The notes: generated from the letters alone by a model not told the origin. Shown: positions 21,301 through 31,543, counted from the first letter of the stretch. The stretch: DNA of 64,000 nt from Chaetoceros tenuissimus (GCA_021927905.1 BLLK01000074.1:1-64000); one strand, 5' to 3'. Numbers and translations are program-made.

Positions 21301-23403
21301 TTGTTCACCAAGTCCAGATATCTCGTCTTGTTCAAGAGATCGACCAAAGACTGAAACATCATCAATCTGTCCATCGTAGGGCTCCTTTAGTGTGTCATGA
21401 TTTAGAGAATCACCGCCATAACCAAATCCACCAATGCTCAATCTTCCTGCTGTAAAAAAGAATATGTACTCTTCAGTCAAATCTACGTTATGCGTCAATC
21501 TCACAAAATTGCCGTCTACAAATAGTTTCATGTCAGAAGGGCGGCAGCTTTTGAATGGCATTGTGACTACAATATTATGCCAGAAGTTATCTGCAAGAGG
21601 TTTCACTGTAGGAGCCCAAAGGGATTTCGCTCCATTCCTCAAGTATATTGTAGGTATTCCTTGATCTAGTGTGAATAAGAAATAATCTTTGTTACCATGG
21701 CTTCCTCCCCAATATGAGCCATAGAATGCCAACACCATTTCTTTTTCGATATGCTCTGTTCTAAACCACAAAGAAATAGAGAAAGCCTGGCCACCATGAA
21801 GAGGACCTGTACCAAAAATTGCAACTCTAGAGTCTGGATGAAATTGAGCCGAGCTGCTGTCCCTATACCTGCCTTGTGACAGAGTTACATTTCCTACTTG
21901 GGCATCATACTGTGCATCAAAGATTCCATTGTTGCGAAAACTGTCCGTGCACATGATTCCATCAATTGAAAGACTCTTAGGTATCAATTCGTTCTCACCT
22001 CGAAGACCAAGTACCTGTCTTTCGTCAATAGGCTTTAACTCTTCAAAATCAAAATAAATCAAAGCCTTCTCCCAATTATCATGAAGAAGCAATTCACCTT
22101 CTGATTCTATGCTTCTTGTTCCAGCTGATTTATCAACAGTAAGGGATCCATCTTTCACGTAATTGTTATTGAATTTAACTGCACCTACGTCAATTTCATT
22201 GTAGTGATCTATCTGTACTTTGTCCTCGATAACATTGACCACAAGAAATCCACCAAAGCTATTGGCTCTAGAAATTATTTGGATGGTATTTGAGTCTTGC
22301 TCCATACTTTTTGTAACAGTATTGGAATGAACATCACCACCAAGGTAGAAGTCGACGTCATACTTTATCATCAATTTCCAGAATGCACTTTCTTCGGCCA
22401 AATCAAAGAATTGGCCAGATGTCTTCACTGCGCGAACAGGCTGAAGAATTGGGACATGTCCCGCCACAAATACGTGTGCAATTGTTGGATCACCTCGGGA
22501 CGAGCTTAAAACGTCTTCAAACCAAGCTAGATGCTCATCAATAAATGTATGAGTACCTTCCCCGCCCGTACCATATTTTCTATCAAAAAAGTTTGAGCTA
22601 CCATCGCCGACGAGCTGAAAGACATCCACTGCTACAAAGACGATATTTCGAAATCTGAAAGCATAGGAAGAGCCTGAAAGTAGTAAAATATAAATTATTA
22701 ATATTCCAATAGATCAACAATGCGCAAGACATCGTACCTTCAAAAGTAGTTCCAAATGGCCTTGCGCTAGCACCTGCGATGTCATCACTATAATCATACA
22801 AGTTTTTGTCACCTTTGAAGTATCCATCGGCAAAAGATTGTCTATAAGCAGGAATATTTGCAACCTTCTTTCCAACTCGAAATCCTTCATTACCTGCCAG
22901 TAAAGGAAAGAATATGTGCAATTATTGAGATTGCAATACTTTTGCTTTTCTACTTTGAAAGATATCGAATGTAATTACATACCTCCAAGTTCATGGTCTC
23001 CTACTACCGGCAAAAGATGTTCGAATCCAGCTTCCAATACCATCTCCCGTGTCCTATTATGAGCATTGACTCCTGCCATGTAAACTGCATCATATGTAGA
23101 CATGTTTCCACCAAGCTTCTTTACAAACTCTAAATCATTTCGGATACGTCCAAAACTCACAGAATCTCCAATTGTGATTAGAAATTTGGACTGACCGTAG
23201 TTTTGATAAATATTCTTCAAAATGGATAAACGAGGTTTCCAATGCTTGGATGACTTGTATCCGTCACTTTGAAAAGCAAAAGGAGTGAAACCATGTACAT
23301 CCGCCATTACCACAAAAGAGAAGGGTTCAGTTGATGAATTCACGACTGACAAACAGAATGTTACAAAAATAGAAAGAAACATAGCTTTGATCAACATTTC
23401 CAT
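18346..23403 (-). CDS. Secreted metallophosphatase-LamG-FG-GAP-UnbV multidomain protein
   Basis: Five exons: 23403..22983, 22893..22738, 22673..20574, 20491..18684, 18618..18346; 1585 aa, all phases agree. The last two junctions (donors GTCGTC and GTTTGT) are less certain. Signal peptide (residues 1-24). Metallophosphoesterase at about 28-320: MADVHG (D35, H37), IGDS (D80), VVGDHE (135-138; Asn of the usual GNHE is Asp), GHVP (H265), GGDVH (D306, H308). A LamG-type sandwich lies at about 440-645, a Cys-rich linker follows, then FG-GAP/VCBS repeats (DIDGDGVLDY, DLDGDGILDLY, DANGDGLLDIF, DLNNDGFTDAVY). An ASPIC/UnbV-like segment (YGIGATLILTT ... RVYFGLG) comes next, then a Ser/Pro-rich PSxxPS linker as in algal wall proteins, and a possible carbohydrate-binding C-terminus. 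Likely hydrolyses extracellular organic phosphate at the cell surface. Confidence 0.8.
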
Positions 23404-23763
23404 CCTTTTTGTATTTGAAAACACATTGTATTTTTACAACTTTGATTACACTTTTGCCTGATTGATGATTTGCAGGATTATAACTATTCTTGAATGAAAC
23501 GAATAGATTCATTTGTTTGCTGTACAAATCCCGAACCCTGTGTAGTCAAAGTTGAAGTGTGATTTATTTTACGTAAAAGAAATTTTTGGTCTTCAATTCT
23601 CGGAGTTCTCATTGCTGGCTAAGTTAGTACATGGATCTGCTGTCTATGACCAATTTAGATTATTTTCTATTTGGAAGATAGGATCCTTCTTTCATCCGAC
23701 AATAAAGCAGACAAAATCAAAAACAATTTCTCAAATTCTTTGAAAAGAATAGGAGATGCCACA
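23404..23763. other. Upstream region of the phosphatase gene
   Basis: No gene is supported. A TGGATCTGCTGTCTATGACC stretch followed by AATTTAGAT (about 23631-23659) resembles the CCAATTTAG core of the repeats at 14.5 and 16.8 kb. Confidence 0.4.
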
Positions 23764-23945
23764 GTTACTCCATTTGGAAAAGAGTATGGTACAAGGACAG
23801 TAGTACGAGAAACTTCTGTCCTTACTTCTGGAAAAACTTTGGAAGGAAATTTTCATTTCTGTCGATTTCAATTTTTCTGACGTGATTTTGACGCACGAGA
23901 ACTCACTCCAAATATTTGCATGCATTTTTTCATGGGTCAATTATA
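23764..23945. repeat. Intergenic block A with hairpin and TGACGT/TGACGC sites
   Basis: Same-strand similarity to 25109-25300. Shared landmarks in order: TTGGAAAAGAG, GGTACAA, a hairpin, TTTTCATTT-TGTCGA, TCAATTTTTCTGACGT, ATTTTGACGCACGAGAACTC, CCAAATATTTG and CATTTTTT-ATGGGT. The hairpin has 8-bp arms 23793-23800 and 23816-23823 plus two inner pairs. TGACGT (23878-23883) and TGACGC (23889-23894) start 11 bp apart. Lies 360-540 nt upstream of the phosphatase gene. Confidence 0.75.
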
Positions 23946-24182
23946 AAAGTACTTGAAAATTCTTTTCATAGGTAGGTTTCTAATTCTTGAATATGTTTTA
24001 TCTGATATAATCACAATTTTATTCGTTTATGTGGAACCAAAAATGCACAACTAGCTTGGTCATAAAGAAAATAATTATTAATATCAAGAAGAAAATCTCT
24101 AGTGAACATTCTTTTGGTAGCAAATATGTATTTTTCATTTTGCTCATCTCCTCTACCTGTCTTAGAACCGTTTATCTTCCAC
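23946..24182. other. Intergenic region, 3' side of the four-helix gene
   Basis: 237 nt, nothing coding recognised. Confidence 0.3.
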
Positions 24183-25035
24183 CTAGTTATCTTCGACATC
24201 AGTAGGGTAGTCTGTAGATACAGTAGCATCATCGTCATCGTCATTTTGTCTCATAGATCTCAACGAACTACCATTGTTTCTGGATAATGTTTCTTTCATT
24301 GAATTTTCCACGTAGTCAGTGTTTGTTGTACTCTTAAGGATAGAAGCAAGATTGAAGAGAGCAATTGCAGTGGCCATGAACACAATGATGCCATTAAGAG
24401 CAATTGCTGCCTTGATTTTCCCTCCATCTTTTCCCAAGGAGCACTTGTGGAAGAACTTGAAATAACTATATTAATATGCTGGATAGGTCTGAAAAGGAAA
24501 ATTTTCATTCCATGCAGTAGGATAGTATGCATCTCTATCACAAATACCACCATCATTGTGAAGAGAATCAAAAGCATATGCTTGCAAAGAAAGAGACGAA
24601 GGTAATCGCAATGATAATACAGGAAATTACCTCCTTTACTTTTTCAGATGGTAATTGAGCTCTTGTTACAAAGCAACATGCCCTGACAATGGCAAAGATT
24701 GCGGCGATCATTGTGATGACCATGCCTGCTTTATTCAAGGACTCAATTGAGCTCAGGTTCCCTTCTTTAAACATTTCAAACTCTAGTTCGTCGTATTTTA
24801 CGCATGTAGAATCATGATTCCAGAACTGAGTGTTTTTACCAAGAAAGGTTTGATGATATGAAAGGCCAAGACCCACCCAAGGATCATTATTGAAATAGAT
24901 GTCATTATCATTGAGAGCTTTGAAGTGGATACGGAAGATGTCACACCCAGCATTCAAACTACTAAACTGTAGTCCAACAGAAATTAAGGCCAATGCTGGG
25001 ATAACTAACTTGAGAACGATTGATGATACACTCAT
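24183..25035 (-). pseudogene. Four-helix membrane protein, frame-broken
   Basis: Start 25035 (MSVSSIVLKLVIPALALISV). Segments: TM1, an extracellular loop with Cys residues (NAGCDIF, HDSTCVKYDEL), TM2 (GMVITMIAAIFAIVRACC), TM3 (ISCIIIAITFVSFFASIC), second loop, TM4 (IALNGIIVFMATAIALFNLA), acidic tail (RQNDDDDDATVSTDYPTDVEDN split as RQNDDDDD...). The frame stops at 24570 in a TTTT run; removing one T leads into a frame encoding FDSLHNDGGICDRDAYYPTAW. That frame meets a TAA at about 24465 before resuming YFKFFHKCSLGKDGG and TM4. No GT-AG intron fits all phases. Claudin/tetraspan-like topology, family unknown. It may be a decaying gene, a mis-assembled one, or have an unusual intron. Confidence 0.5.
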
Positions 25036-25108
25036 CGTTTCAATACTTTTTGAAAGGTAAGATGAAAATTGGTATACGTTATGATGGACTCAAATTCGTT
25101 TGAGTATG
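25036..25108. other. Short 5' region of the four-helix gene
   Basis: 73 nt leader, nothing specific seen. Confidence 0.3.
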
Positions 25109-25300
25109 CAGTTATTCCGATTGGAAAAGAGGAAGGTACAATGACTTATTGAAGAAGATGAGAAACTTCTTCAATAAGTCATTGCCTCCGGCGAATTTTT
25201 GGAAACAAGTTTTCATTTTTGTCGAATTTCAATTTTTCTGACGTAATTTTGACGCACGAGAACTCCAAATATTTGTATACATTTTTTTATGGGTATGTCT
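25109..25300. repeat. Intergenic block B with perfect 19-bp hairpin and TGACGT/TGACGC sites
   Basis: Partner of block A (23764-23945). A perfect hairpin has arms 25139-25157 and 25166-25184 (CAATGACTTATTGAAGAAG and its complement) and an 8-nt loop ATGAGAAA. Block A keeps the loop as ACGAGAAA but uses a different stem sequence. TGACGT (25239-25244) and TGACGC (25250-25255) have the same 11-bp spacing as in block A. It sits between divergent genes, upstream of both the four-helix gene and the protease. Confidence 0.78.
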
Positions 25301-25420
25301 TACTAGGGTACATCCAGGTCTGTACATCAGAATTGAAATTCGAAATTCGGCAGAAATAAATACTTTCTTCCAAGTTCTTCTACAACCATAAATTTCATTC
25401 ATTTACATTTTAAAACAAAA

Positions 25421-27096
25421 ATGCATCCAACAAAAGTACTCACTTTTACAATATCTGCAATGCTAATCATATTCGCATCAGTTTTATTGATAGAAATACG
25501 CAATAAAAGTGATGATGATATGAATGGTAGAAACGCTGATACCCTTGAAAGGGATGCCGATAATGGCGTCTCTGAAAGAATCATGTTTGGTTCTAGAGCA
25601 CCATTTGATAAATATCCGTGGTTTGCTGAAGGAATCGGATGCGGGGCAGCGCTTATTGCTCCTGAATTCCTAGTCACTGCAAGTCATTGTAATGTTGATA
25701 GATTTCGTAGGGTTAAAATCGGTGCTGTATGTACAGGTCGAGTAAACGAAGATAGGCGCTACGATAATTGTGGAGCCCCTGTCGAAGAGAGATATAGAAA
25801 ACGTGTTTTTAAGTTGACTGAAAAGAATGGGCTCCACACTGACTTGATGCTTATTCAGCTTGATCAGAGGGCTCAGGTTACGCCTGTTGCAATTGATGAT
25901 GGGACTTTAGTAAATGCATATGCTGCTGGTAAGTGTTTCTGTGAATTGTCTGCTTGCTTGAATCTTTTGCAACATTTCCTTTCACACTCAATATTTCAAC
26001 GACAAAATGTATTATCTCATCCAACAAATTGATTCTCATTTGTGAAGGAAAAGGAAATCTCTGGACACCAGGCTTCGGACAGACTCAATTTGGCTCCTCA
26101 TCTGACTACTTGATGGAAGTTTCTGGAAAATTTGTTCCTCCAAAAGAATGCCACAAAAGAACTAAAGATCAAGATGATATAGCTGCAATCGTCGATGGTA
26201 TGATATGCGTTCAAAATGACAATGCAAGGAAGCAAGCATGTTTCGGGGATTCAGGAGGCCCTCTCTATGACTGGTCTGCAAACAAAATTATTGGAGTTGT
26301 AAGCACTGGTAATAAAAGCTGTCGAGGATATCCTGCCATATACACTTCTCTTGGTGACCATGTAAGTTGAATTGATAACCATGCAAGCTTAATTTTGCTT
26401 GTACCAAGAATGGCATAACCTAACACCAAACTGATGCTTTTTTCATAGTACAATTGGATCAAGAACATAATTTGTATGCACCATACCGATCCAAAACCAT
26501 CCATGTGCTATGATAAACCAAAACCAATGCTATCATCAAAGCCCCACTTTCCACCTTCTCTCCAGCCATCAGCTCATCCATCTATACAGCCAAGTCCCGC
26601 ATTTGTGACTGGTACTGAAGGAATCAGAACATCACCTACTGCATTGGCTTCTGCAAATACATCATTTTGTGAAACATACTCATACACTCGTGAAGACGAT
26701 GGCAAAGTATTCGCTGAAAAATTCTGTAAATCAGACAATGTGCAAAAGAGATTCGATATGTTCGAAATATCTCTACCACAGAGAGGGCTTGAAAAAAGTG
26801 ATGGGAAATATTTGGCTCGAACTCGAGCATGGGAAAATGTTTCGAATAGCAAATCTACAGGCTCGACGAGGAACATTGCCGACAAGAATCAAATTTCGCC
26901 TTCTTGTCAAGTAGGACAAGATCATATGAGTATTTGTGAGACAGCATGCAGCAAGGTTGCTAACGGGCTATTTGAAATTTGCAATTATCAAGTGAGAGAA
27001 TGTAAGCAGAAACCATCAGATGATGGAGAATGTCTCACGTTTGGATCTTGTGATTTTTCTGATTGCAAGTGGTTTTGGAATATACTCGATGTTTAG
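25421..27096 (+). CDS. Secreted or anchored S1-family serine protease with Cys-rich tail
   Basis: Exons 25421..25928, 26048..26361, 26449..27096 (introns of 119 and 87 nt), 489 aa. N-terminal hydrophobic segment (VLTFTISAMLIIFASVLLIE) is a signal peptide or anchor. The chymotrypsin-fold catalytic triad is complete: VTASHC (H89), HTDLMLIQL (D141), CFGDSGGPLYD (S238). Activation probably follows SER in SERIMFGSRAPFDKYPW. The residue six before the Ser, which sets the S1 pocket, is Gln232, not Asp, so classical trypsin specificity is not expected. After the protease come a PSxxPS-type Ser/Pro linker and a C-terminal Cys-rich region (SICETACSKVANGLFEICNY ...) of unknown fold. Block B lies directly upstream. 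Confidence 0.88.
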
Positions 27097-27293
27097 GCGT
27101 CTCATTGATATTTGTTTTTTGTTAGTTGAACTCATGTATACTTAATTGAAACCATCATTGTGTATTATACCTCATCTTGTATCTTATGTACCTCAAATAG
27201 TGACTTTACTTTCATTTCATTTCACTTCATTGAAGATCATAAGGTTTTATCTTGAGTTGAAGAAAGCAACTCGTCACTCGACACTGTCTCTAA

Positions 27294-28625
27294 TCACCTG
27301 TCACTTGCCAACTGATCGAATAGATCCTTGTTTCGGGATGTTGCAATCATTGAGCTCAGCATTTCTTCATAATCTTCAGCATCTGATTCGCCCAACGAAG
27401 GCCAAGATAAGGCATACTCTTCTTGCTGCGCCTCTGAAAGTTCAGGACGACTAGACGGAGGCAAGCGCCGAGGGGGGTTGAGCTCGTGGGCTGGCGGCGT
27501 TTCTCCTCCCGAGAACAACACAATTTTAAAACACAAAAGCCAAGGAGCGTTAGGATACATTTCGGACAAAACCTTTACTTTGGGCCTGGTGTAAATGAGT
27601 ATGAGAAAGATCCCATAGGTAGGAAAAAGTGTCGAGTTAAGCCATAGAATCAAAGTCCCAATATATTTTTGATTGAGATTATCAGGACTTGAAAGGAATG
27701 CCAATGGAGCAGCAAAGGTAACAAAGATTGCCATAATGTAAAGGATGGATTGATGGAGAGCTTTCTGCGTCAATGTCTGTTTCTTCTCGTCATCATGGTT
27801 TCCCTCTCCATTTGCATTTGCCTCATCAACATTGACATTGACATCAGCAACCGCTTCATCAGCATTATTGTCCTCTTCTTGTTCGAGATTCTCATTCTCA
27901 TTTTCTTGCTCATTTACATCATTGTTTGATGCTCTTTGGCTGGAAGGTTTCGAGAATGTTCGTTCTATCGAATAAACATGACATGTAATACTCGCGAGTA
28001 ATGAGAGCAGACAAAGTACCGACAGAACCAGAAGAATCCCAAAGCTTCTTGCAATCTTTAACGCAGATTTTCCTCTTGTACATTCAACATAATTCTCATC
28101 ACCTAAATCGCCTCTTCCACAACCAAATGGATATGCATTGAGAACACAAATGGATCCGTATTTAGTTGGATTTGTAGCTTTCATTCCCACCGCAACTGAA
28201 GCCATACTTATTGCTATCGAGCATATCAGGATATGAAAATATCTCTCTTCTCCATATGCAAACTTTTGAGGCGACACACGAAATTTTACTCTTCTCCAAA
28301 AATAATAAATCAAAAATAACAGATATTGAAAAGTTGCTGAAATGCCCAATATTAATATGAAACCAGCATAATCACATGTAAGAGTAGTGCCCATCGCCAT
28401 AGGACTTTCAGGTGTTCCTCTAGGAACAGCAAATGGTCCAAGGAAAGCACCAGATGATTGTAGAATATCTCCGATGCTAAGTCCAAAGACGATTCGACTA
28501 TAGCTAGACTTTAGTCCTCGCGGAGAGAATCTAATCATGTGAATGATGGTCGAAGAAGAAGCGATTGAGAGGAACGCGAAGATACATTTGACGATATTTG
28601 CTGCGACCGCTATTTGCTGACTCAT
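27294..28625 (-). CDS. Seven-helix GPCR-like membrane protein
   Basis: Intronless, 443 aa. Seven hydrophobic segments: IVKCIFAFLSIASSSTIIHM, SRIVFGLSIGDILQSSGAFL, YAGFILILGISATFQYLLFL, FHILICSIAISMASVAVGM, FGILLVLSVLCLLSLLASIT, SILYIMAIFVTFAAPLAFLS and GTLILWLNSTLFPTYGIFLI. Cys residues near TM3 and in the second extracellular loop (TTLTCDY; GSICVLN, FGCGRG, VECTRG) could form the conserved disulphide. The third inner loop is long and Asn/Glu/Asp-rich (NENENLEQEEDNNADEAVAD ...). Diatom genomes have many such receptors of no known ligand. There is no DRY or NPxxY motif, so it is outside class A. Confidence 0.75.
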   Translation of the reverse strand: MSQQIAVAANIVKCIFAFLSIASSSTIIHMIRFSPRGLKSSYSRIVFGLSIGDILQSSGAFLGPFAVPRGTPESPMAMGTTLTCDYAGFILILGISATFQYLLFLIYYFWRRVKFRVSPQKFAYGEERYFHILICSIAISMASVAVGMKATNPTKYGSICVLNAYPFGCGRGDLGDENYVECTRGKSALKIARSFGILLVLSVLCLLSLLASITCHVYSIERTFSKPSSQRASNNDVNEQENENENLEQEEDNNADEAVADVNVNVDEANANGEGNHDDEKKQTLTQKALHQSILYIMAIFVTFAAPLAFLSSPDNLNQKYIGTLILWLNSTLFPTYGIFLILIYTRPKVKVLSEMYPNAPWLLCFKIVLFSGGETPPAHELNPPRRLPPSSRPELSEAQQEEYALSWPSLGESDAEDYEEMLSSMIATSRNKDLFDQLASDR

Positions 28626-28970
28626 TGTTATTGCTTTTCAAAATGTAAGTTTGGGTGGAGAGAAATATTAGCAAGTACTCTTTATTTAGCTGCCTGGTAT
28701 TCAATATGCAAAGAAACACTATCTCTAGCTAGAGTCTATGCTCCAAAATACAAAAACAACGAGCTCCAAAACCTCATTATTCCCATATCGTCTGTCTGTC
28801 TGTCCAAATGAAAATACTTATAGGCCTTTTCACACTACTTTAGCCTTACAAGATTCTTTACAAGACTGGCAAGCGCGGGATCTTCTTTCCCTCATCTTTT
28901 TTCGCCAATACACAACACAAAACGTATGAGAAACTCACAATTGCAGCATTGCACAAAACTAGAATTAACA
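28626..28970. promoter_or_regulatory. Divergent promoter region
   Basis: 345 nt between the receptor-like gene and the Cys-rich membrane protein gene. A GTCTGTCTGTCTGTCC run is at 28790-28805. No gene is supported. Confidence 0.35.
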
Positions 28971-30081
28971 ATGAAGTTAGCTATCTTCTCCTCTCTCCTA
29001 GCTGTAGCATCAGCATTCAACGCCGACTCTCAAGAAGCTCAACATCTTCTTTCCAAGTCTCGTGCTCTTGATGAACAGCAGAACTCTTGGATCATCAACT
29101 ACTCTCTTCAGTTCGCTTCTTGTCATGTTGTTAGCCAGTACGTAGGTGGTGAAGATCAGGCAAATGAAGAGGGTCAGTCTATGCAGCAGACTCTTGTTCA
29201 GTTCAAGATGTGTCCTTCCAACAAGTGCGGATATGGATGTAAAGGAGGAAAGTACCTCGCTCCTCTTAACGAGTTTGTGAACTCTTACACTGAGTGGCAG
29301 ATGAATGATAAGGAGTACAGATGTGAACAGATCCGTGAGAACTGCGACTGTGAATATGCTAACGATGATGAGGCATGTGAATATCAGTGCTATGTTGCCA
29401 AGGGTATGGCAAGTGAGTGTGTTGAACAGGAGAAGAATGATGTAAGTACTACCAGTCTGTCGAATCCTTTCCTTTTTCTTCCTAGCTTGAATATCTCATG
29501 TTGGTGTATCTTTTCAGGATGGATATGAGTTCGACCTTCAAGAATTCATGGAGTGCCGTGAAATCGAGGCAACTGACTACTATGGAAGACAATACTATGT
29601 TGGACCAAAGTGTTCAAAGAATGGACAGAGAATCAACCTTGGAGTGTTTACTGATGAGTACTGTACTCAGGCAACCGACGATGGTATTTTTGCAAAGACC
29701 TATGGAATCACTCTCCCATATTCCTCTTCTAGCATTGTAGGAGAGAACTGCATCAACTGTAATAGAAACTATGCTAACAATTATGGATACTACGAGAACC
29801 CAGAGATCACCGAAATCTGTGAAGAGACTTATCAGAATGCTGCAAAGTGTGAAGTATCCTCTAGTTCCAACCCATACCCTGATACTTCTGGATGTAGTTA
29901 CATTCAAAAGCTTAAGTATTATGAAGTTAAGTACCAGGATGGTTCAGGAAAGGGTCCTGCTATTGGACTTGCAGTCTTTTTCGGAATTTCTACTGTAATT
30001 CTTGCTGCATATGCAGTAAAGCAGCACAAGGAGAAGAACGAGCGTACCATCCACCTCAATGACGACTCTGCTATTGTTTAA
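28971..30081 (+). CDS. Cys-rich single-pass membrane protein
   Basis: Exons 28971..29441 and 29518..30081 (76-nt intron, phase 0), 344 aa. The start is set at 28971 because MKLAIFSSLLAVASAFNADS is a clean signal peptide; the in-frame ATG 45 nt upstream would spoil it. The extracellular part has many cysteines (KMCPSNKCGYGCKGG, NCDCEYANDDEACEYQCYV, NCINCNRNY) and is rich in Tyr and acidic residues. One helix near the C-terminus (GPAIGLAVFFGISTVILAAY) precedes a short basic then acidic tail. Codon choice is strongly biased to C- and T-ending codons such as CTC/CTT, TCT and AAC/AAG, unlike its neighbours, which suggests high expression. Family unknown to me. Confidence 0.82.
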
Positions 30082-30229
30082 ATGGGTTTGGCAATCGGAT
30101 CTACTCGTAAAAGGGTAGAATATCATTCTATGCGAAGCAAATTAATGTGTGTGACAACACAACACGTATAATATTATTTGAAAAGTTTTTAAGAATTAAT
30201 AAATAGTTGTTGTTACTTTTGAATTTATC

Positions 30230-31141
30230 TCATAACATAGCTTTTCTCGGCAATGTCCCATAGACTGGCAGGTGAGGACTATCAGGAATATCAAGCAATG
30301 GGAGGAAATGATAAGCACTTCCTCCATCTACTGCCAAAATGCATCCAGTGACATAACTACTTCCTTCGGATAGAAGCCATACAACAGCAGAACTAACTTC
30401 TTCTGGTGACCCTAAACGTTTCGCAGGTTGAGCTGGTATCACTCTACCAAGAAATTCATCTCCCATAGCTCCATAGTTCTTGAATCCAGATTCTGTAAAG
30501 ATAATACCTGGTCTCACACAATTAATACGAACGTCAGATTCGATCCATTCATTGCATAACGTTGCAGTCATATTTTCAATCCCAGCTCTTGCAGCAGCAG
30601 AATGGGACATGCCAACTAGACCATTTCTATTTCCTAGCGTTATATTCACAATAGATCCACCATGATCACGCATATATTGCGTGTATGCCTCTCTGCACAT
30701 TAAAAATGTCCCCTTTAAGTTTGTATCCACAACTGCAGCAAATCCCTTTCCTGATAAATCTTCCGCACTACAAACAAATTGACCACCTGCATTATTCACC
30801 AAATAATCAAGACGATGAAATTTCTCAATGACAAAAGCAATCAAATTTTCCACTTGATCTTCATCGCGAATAGAACAACTTGGTCCAGGTATAATCTTTC
30901 CAGTGCTGTTGTTGTTTGTCGTGATTGACACTTGCTTGTTCATTTCTTCCGCTGCAAGTTTACACTTTTCCTCATCTCGACTTGCAATGACTGCTGTTCC
31001 ACCTAGACATGCGATTTCGATGGCAATGCTTCTTCCAATTCCTGTTCCTCCACCAGATACCAGTGCGACCTTTCCAGTGAATAAGTTTGGGCGAAACACT
31101 GATTGCCACGGTTTTTGTGTTGTTGTTGAATCCTTTGCCAT
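30230..31141 (-). CDS. SDR reductase, peroxisomal trans-2-enoyl-CoA reductase-like
   Basis: 303 aa from the ATG at 31141; an in-frame extension to 31237 exists but begins with low-similarity sequence. The opening WQSVFRPNLFTGKVALVSGGG and the glycine motif GGGTGIGRS bind NADPH. LVNNAGGQF is the NNAG motif. The region where most SDRs carry YxxxK reads SHSAAARAGIENM, as in PECR, which lacks the usual pattern. DVRINCVRPGIIF and TGCILAVDGGSAYHF complete the fold. PECR works in fatty-acid elongation or phytol breakdown. The C-terminus KAML is not a standard PTS1, so peroxisomal location is not supported by the sequence. Confidence 0.85.
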   Translation of the reverse strand: MAKDSTTTQKPWQSVFRPNLFTGKVALVSGGGTGIGRSIAIEIACLGGTAVIASRDEEKCKLAAEEMNKQVSITTNNNSTGKIIPGPSCSIRDEDQVENLIAFVIEKFHRLDYLVNNAGGQFVCSAEDLSGKGFAAVVDTNLKGTFLMCREAYTQYMRDHGGSIVNITLGNRNGLVGMSHSAAARAGIENMTATLCNEWIESDVRINCVRPGIIFTESGFKNYGAMGDEFLGRVIPAQPAKRLGSPEEVSSAVVWLLSEGSSYVTGCILAVDGGSAYHFLPLLDIPDSPHLPVYGTLPRKAML

Positions 31142-31543
31142 TTTCAATATTCCAAGTTTCTTATTGTATTTAAAGTGGTTGTAACTTTTGTTGGTGTGTA
31201 TTGTTTGTAGTATGATCATTACATGATGTATTAGCACAAGCTACAAGCATTCACTTTCTTTTTTCGCTTTTCATGAAAAGATGAATGGTTGGTAGTCCTT
31301 GTACGTACGTGTACAAAATTTGCAAATTCGCATATTATGTTCCCCCTCCCTCATCTTTCGCTCATCAGCTAAATTATCTTCGAGTCCCATCAAAGAGCTC
31401 TCTTGGCCTAGCTTTGCAGCCGTTGTGATCTTTTCTGGCCGAAGGAACTGCTGAAGAAGATGTGCAATTCCTAATGCACCTCTAAAGCATCTAACGACTG
31501 TGTGTTTCGGATCTATTGCAATTACAAAGAAATATAATCAAAC
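31142..31543. promoter_or_regulatory. Divergent promoter region, PECR-like / V-ATPase D
   Basis: 402 nt; ACGTACGTGTAC palindromic stretch at about 31302-31313. No gene is supported. Confidence 0.35.

Noticed and set aside
24183-24437. Treating the TM4/acidic-tail part as an independent small gene
   Set aside because: It begins at a TTG without a good start and its helix completes the four-helix topology of the upstream frame.
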